Part shown: positions 60,453-64,000 of the stretch, piece by piece
Numbering within the stretch: position 1 is the first letter of the stretch
How the letters are laid out: every line of letters begins with the position of its first letter
DNA from: Taibaiella helva
Lineage (GTDB): Bacteria > Bacteroidota > Bacteroidia > Chitinophagales > Chitinophagaceae
DNA length: 64,000 bases
Reading direction: 5' to 3'
Assembly: GCF_003545695.1 (NCBI RefSeq)
Contig: NZ_QUZZ01000012.1
Coordinates: forward strand, 1-64,000
Notes under the pieces: generated by a model
Told to the model about the DNA's origin: nothing
The model's database searches: none
The model's input: only the letters and a program-made list of their open reading frames with translations
Made by a program: the position numbers and the translations under genes

Positions 60453-61730
60453 TTAATTGCTGAAGACGGCAAAATCTTCTATGCTCAACCTGCCATTGAA
60501 TACCGAAGTACCGTTGGTAGGGCCCAGGCCCAGCTTATTGACCCGGAAGCGCACAGGCCCTTTCAGATCGAGAAGGAATATGGCGACTTTCGGCACATCG
60601 GAGCCATCACTTATGGCTTCTCCGGTCTGCTGCCAGGTAAGGCCGCCGTCCTGCGAGTATTCCAGCTTAAGGGTACTGCTGGCATCGGTATAATAGGCGC
60701 CGTAGGAAAAGGTCACTTTGGAAGCGCCGTTGGGCAGGTCGAAGTTCATTTGTACATAGGCGTCGAAGTCGAGCTGCTGCTGCATGCGGATGCATTGCTT
60801 TCCGGCAGGATTGAAACGGTCCCTGCCTGCGGTCGTGCCAAGGATGGCGTAATACAGCTTCCAGTTGCCGGTCTTCATATCGATATTGTTGTCGATCGCC
60901 GTCATGTTGTAGCTGCCTTTTGTTGCAGCATCGGGGCTTTCAAAGTCTTCGGGGAAGCCATTGTACAATGGCCCGCTGGCAAAGGTAACGTCGGCTTTTG
61001 TCCTCAGATATAAGCGCATGGCTGCCCCATCCTTTGTATTGCCACTGGCATTGTAAAAGCCGGCAATCCCCCTGAAGGTGGCGCTGGCCGGGAGACCATC
61101 TCCCGCGAAACCCGCACCGGCAGCTGTAGATAGCAGCAGAGCACTGTCTTTGCCATCGCTCAGGTATTTGTCGCCCGCATAAGTATCGCCCGGTTGCGGC
61201 ACGGGCTTTACATCGGCCGTTACTTCTACCAGTGTGCTCTCATATTTTGCAAACTCTGCCGTGAGCGCACTAACCGAAACCGGTGTAACCTTAATGGCGG
61301 CGCCGGCAGCCAGGCGGTGCACACGGTCCGAAGCTACCTGCTCCAGCATCAACGCACCATTACGATTGACCAGGGAAAGGCCATCGACCTGCACTTCCAC
61401 TGAATCGCCGGGAACATAGCGCTTCGCCGTTTCCCCGTCCATATTCAGTATAATGCCGGTAGTGCTCCCTCTTGCAGTGTTTTGCAGGATCACATAGCCT
61501 GCAGGAAAATTGGCGCCGCTGTGATCCGATATCACGACACCACGAACAGTCGTGGCGCCGGCTAACAATTCGGAGCTTATGATCACATCGCTTCCTTTAT
61601 AGAGACTGCGCAGCTGGCTGACCGAAGTGAGCGGGCTGGGCGTACCCGTCGCCGGGTTTTCATTTTTCTTGATACAGGAGGCCGTTGCCAGAAGCATTAA
61701 CAAGGCAAGGCCCGGAAATATGTTCTTCAT
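60453..61730 (-). CDS. DUF5689-domain lipoprotein
   Basis: 425 residues. Lipoprotein signal with lipobox TASC (Cys19). Residues of about 35-245 fit DUF5689 (VSQLRSLYKGSDVIISSELLAGATTVRGVVISDHSGANFPAGYVILQN, GDSVEVQVDGLSLV, YESTLVEVTADVKP, STAAGAGFAGDGLP). Residues of about 255-425 are a jelly-roll (concanavalin-like) domain (FPEDFESPD, WKLYYAILG, VTFSYGAYYTDASSTLKLEYSQDGG). The domain is common in Bacteroidota next to SusD; it is probably a surface-exposed binding lipoprotein. It lies 15 bp after the susD-like gene. Confidence 0.88.
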   Translation of the reverse strand: MKNIFPGLALLMLLATASCIKKNENPATGTPSPLTSVSQLRSLYKGSDVIISSELLAGATTVRGVVISDHSGANFPAGYVILQNTARGSTTGIILNMDGETAKRYVPGDSVEVQVDGLSLVNRNGALMLEQVASDRVHRLAAGAAIKVTPVSVSALTAEFAKYESTLVEVTADVKPVPQPGDTYAGDKYLSDGKDSALLLSTAAGAGFAGDGLPASATFRGIAGFYNASGNTKDGAAMRLYLRTKADVTFASGPLYNGFPEDFESPDAATKGSYNMTAIDNNIDMKTGNWKLYYAILGTTAGRDRFNPAGKQCIRMQQQLDFDAYVQMNFDLPNGASKVTFSYGAYYTDASSTLKLEYSQDGGLTWQQTGEAISDGSDVPKVAIFLLDLKGPVRFRVNKLGLGPTNGTSVFNGRLSIEDFAVFSN

Positions 61731-61745
61731 TGTTTGTTGCTTTAA

Positions 61746-63197
61746 TTAAGGTTTGTTCCACCATACTTTGATATTGATATCGTCACCTCCCATGCGATTT
61801 ACGGCTTCGCTGTAGTGCGCGCTGTTCACCGATTGCACATATACCGGATACTTGAAGCGGGCCGGCATTTTGCCACCGTTCTGCACACCGGCGCCCAGGG
61901 GCAATACCGGGTGTCCTGTACGGCGGTATTCGCTCCACTGCTGGAAATCGGTAAAGAACAAGCTGTAATATTTCTGCACATGGATCAGCTCCATTTTCTG
62001 ATCCATATTGCCATCTTCTGTCCAGGCGATGCCTTCCCTTGTCAGGTAATCTTCCGGCACTTCTTTGGCCCAAAAGGTAATTGCATTGGTCACACCGGTC
62101 TCATAATAATCTTTGGCCGGCTTGCTGATCATTCCTTTCAGCGCCGCTTCAGCCAGCAGGAACTGTACTTCCGCATAGTTCATAATATTGCCCATCAGCG
62201 GGTTGTTCTTCAATGCAGCGGGATAGGTAGACATCTGTTCCGGCACCTGGCCTTCAGCATAGCCGCTCGGCACACCCAGGTAAACGCCCAGTGAGGCTTC
62301 TGTAGCCCACAGGGCAGCGCGCGGGTCCTTCCACAGGTTCAGGTTGTTGACAAAAAATTCGGAGAGACTCACGGCGCCGTTAAAATCATAATCGCGGTAA
62401 TTGTAAAACTCCGATATATAGGGTGGTGTGGTGGTAAAACGCAGCACAGCCGATTCGGCGTTACTTTTGATCATGGGGTAATTGACAGCTTCCGTCTCCG
62501 CGATCAGGGTAATGGTCGCGGCAGCATTCAGCTCGCTTTTATCCGACACACGCATCAGCAGGCGCAGATAGAGGGAATTGCCAAACTGCCGCCACAGCAA
62601 AGGCGCTCCCTGGTACAGGGGATCGGCGGCTTTCTTATCGGCGGCCACGGCTTTATTCAAGGCCAGGTAACGGTTAGCCAGCTCCAGCTTTACAAAGAGG
62701 TCGGCGTAAATATCCTGCTGCAGGTCGAAAGCCGGTTCATAGATACCGTCTTTCCCCTTTGCCGCTTCGGTATAAGGAACGTCCCCAAACATATCGGTCA
62801 GCTGTGAAGAAACCCATACGTCGCAGATCAGGGCGATACCCATCATCGTCGTATCGTTCACATCTCCCGCTTTCGCATACATATCGCGGAAGTTGTTCAG
62901 CTGCAGGTACCAGTTGTTCCACATGAAGTCGGATTCATTCGGCCGGATGAGATAACGGCCGATATCGTTGTTGTTGCTTAAGGGCACATGATCCTGCATG
63001 AGGATATTGTTGAGGCGCATCGCACGGCTCAGGTTGCCATTGACCACACTATACAAAGCGGGTGCCAGCAAGGCCTCGGGTGTGGCTATGGTCGAGGCAT
63101 TGGGATTTTTATTGATCTCCTTGAAATCTTTGCGGCAGGCGCTCGTCATTGCGACGGCGCAAAGCAGCAACAGCACAGGAATATATGTATGTTTCAT
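61746..63197 (-). CDS. SusD/RagB-like outer-membrane binding lipoprotein (SusD-2 type)
   Basis: About 483 residues from the ATG at 63197, chosen because MKHTYIPVLLLLCAVAMTSAC carries a lipobox (TSAC, Cys21); the longer frame has no signal. SusD-like_2 features: CRKDFKEINKNPNAS, ALLAPALYSVV, the TPR-like helices (NNWYLQLNNFRDMYAKAGD, ALICDVWVSSQLTDMFGDVPYTEA), and the C-terminal MNYAEVQFLLAEAAL and YYSLFFTDFQQWSEYRRTGHP. It forms a complex with the SusC-like receptor encoded 43 bp upstream and captures the substrate at the cell surface. Confidence 0.93.
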   Translation of the reverse strand: MKHTYIPVLLLLCAVAMTSACRKDFKEINKNPNASTIATPEALLAPALYSVVNGNLSRAMRLNNILMQDHVPLSNNNDIGRYLIRPNESDFMWNNWYLQLNNFRDMYAKAGDVNDTTMMGIALICDVWVSSQLTDMFGDVPYTEAAKGKDGIYEPAFDLQQDIYADLFVKLELANRYLALNKAVAADKKAADPLYQGAPLLWRQFGNSLYLRLLMRVSDKSELNAAATITLIAETEAVNYPMIKSNAESAVLRFTTTPPYISEFYNYRDYDFNGAVSLSEFFVNNLNLWKDPRAALWATEASLGVYLGVPSGYAEGQVPEQMSTYPAALKNNPLMGNIMNYAEVQFLLAEAALKGMISKPAKDYYETGVTNAITFWAKEVPEDYLTREGIAWTEDGNMDQKMELIHVQKYYSLFFTDFQQWSEYRRTGHPVLPLGAGVQNGGKMPARFKYPVYVQSVNSAHYSEAVNRMGGDDINIKVWWNKP

Positions 63198-63240
63198 TGT
63201 TCTTGTATTAATAACGTTTGAAAGCCTGTTAGCATACCGG

Positions 63241-64000
63241 TCAGAACTCGGCTTTAATATTGAAACCATAGCTGCGGGTACTGGGGAATTGACCTATTTC
63301 AAATCCCTTATAGATCTGTCCGTCGCCCAGGGTGCCGAATTGCGGGTCATAGGCAGGCCAGTCGCTGAACATCAGCAGATCCCTTCCATAGAGGCCCACG
63401 ACCAGGCTCCTTATCCCTGCACCCTTCAGCTTATTGCTGCTGATCTTATAGTCCAGCCGTACTTCCCGCAGCTTGATATAATCTGTGCTGAAGGTGTTGG
63501 ATTCGATATTGGTCCGGTCAAAATGCGACTTATAATAGGTTTGGATGTCGGCCGCGATCACATCATTGGGCCGGTAGCTGCCGTCATCATTGCGGATCAC
63601 GCCATCGCCCACGATGCCGTTGTACCTGCCGGGCAGGGTCTTGGTCAGCTTGCCCTCTTCGGCCAGCACCGAGTGCGTCAGGGAATAGCCTACACCGCCA
63701 AACTGCCCGTCGAACAGAAAGGAAAAGCGGAAATTTTTATAGGTAAATTCGTTGCCCCAGCTGGCGCGCCACTTGGGCGTGGTATTGCCGATATAAATTG
63801 CGGTATCGGTCCACAGCGGATAGCCGGATGCATCGTAAACGATCTTCCCATCGGGTGAGCGCTGATAGCCGATCCCATAAAGATCGCCCATAGTGCCTCC
63901 GGGACGGGCTTCAATGGTACCGCGGCCTGCAGGTCCCGCCGACATGATATAATTGGTCACACCTTCGGCCAGGTCAACGATCTTATTCCTGTTGGCTGCA
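63241..64000 (-). CDS. SusC/RagA-like TonB-dependent receptor, partial (N-terminus beyond the right edge)
   Basis: The C-terminal 252 residues are visible and the frame stays open to the window edge (AANRNKIVDLAEG... at the boundary). The pattern is that of the end of a SusC-type beta-barrel: GIGYQRSPDGKIVYDASGYPLWT, WRASWGNEFTYKNFRFSFLFDGQFGG, TDYIKLREVRLDYKISS, GLYGRDLLMFSDWPAYDPQ and the closing SYGFNIKAEF with a terminal Phe. First visible gene of the susCD-DUF5689-phosphoesterase operon. It should import the SusD-captured ligand through the outer membrane using TonB. Confidence 0.93.
   Translation of the reverse strand, partial: AANRNKIVDLAEGVTNYIMSAGPAGRGTIEARPGGTMGDLYGIGYQRSPDGKIVYDASGYPLWTDTAIYIGNTTPKWRASWGNEFTYKNFRFSFLFDGQFGGVGYSLTHSVLAEEGKLTKTLPGRYNGIVGDGVIRNDDGSYRPNDVIAADIQTYYKSHFDRTNIESNTFSTDYIKLREVRLDYKISSNKLKGAGIRSLVVGLYGRDLLMFSDWPAYDPQFGTLGDGQIYKGFEIGQFPSTRSYGFNIKAEF

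Overview
The window looks like chromosomal DNA from a Bacteroidota member, most likely Chitinophagaceae or a close relative (inference). Direct support: nine large secreted proteins end in type IX secretion (T9SS) sorting domains, seven of them type A (YPNP-like) and two type B gliding-motility-type (FxPNGDGxND). There is a SusC/SusD pair and a SprB-repeat adhesin. Many genes are preceded by the Bacteroidota -7 promoter element TAnnTTTG. No rRNA, tRNA, CRISPR array, insertion sequence or integrase was recognised.

Left part (1-8.2 kb): a minus-strand pair of RHS/YD-repeat proteins. The first runs off the left edge, and the signal peptide of the second lies one frame away from its body. Next come a LuxR-type response regulator, an AlkB-like dioxygenase, a cupin and a wrecked phosphonatase-like HAD hydrolase. 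8.2-21.3 kb is dominated by T9SS cargo: an NHL/Ig protein, a type B protein, a type A protein, a duplicated lamin-tail-like protein with codon usage typical of high expression, and a six-repeat SprB-like protein.

21.3-25.2 kb: a tight minus-strand unit of three tandem phage-tail-collar (MdpB-like) proteins, a periplasmic-binding-fold protein with no signal peptide, a formyltransferase-fold enzyme with an intact Asn-His-Asp triad, and the SprB-repeat adhesin 52 bp further on. No phage genes surround it. This is the best candidate in the window for an undescribed system. A divergent operon (small protein, 7-TM protein, histidine kinase, response regulator) begins 430 bp away.

28-40 kb: an S1/P1 nuclease with a C-terminal OB-like extension, a YceH-family protein, a beta-helix protein, a VOC protein, an 800-bp AT-rich intergenic stretch, a 1.2-kilo-residue T9SS adhesin, another T9SS protein and a GNAT. 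40.2-46.6 kb holds a small secreted protein and a complete RND efflux operon (adaptor, pump, outer-membrane factor). 46.6-55.4 kb holds a class V aminotransferase, two tandem paralogous T9SS proteins with different sorting signals, and a TPR histidine kinase with its response regulator.

55.5-58.5 kb is a patch of small genes: a frameshifted flavodoxin-like reductase, a low-GC pair of small hypotheticals, a GNAT, and a divergent hxlR/azoR-like pair sharing a 34-bp palindrome. From 58.6 kb to the right edge lies a susC-susD-DUF5689-coiled-coil-phosphoesterase operon that probably takes up and dephosphorylates an organic phosphate (inference).
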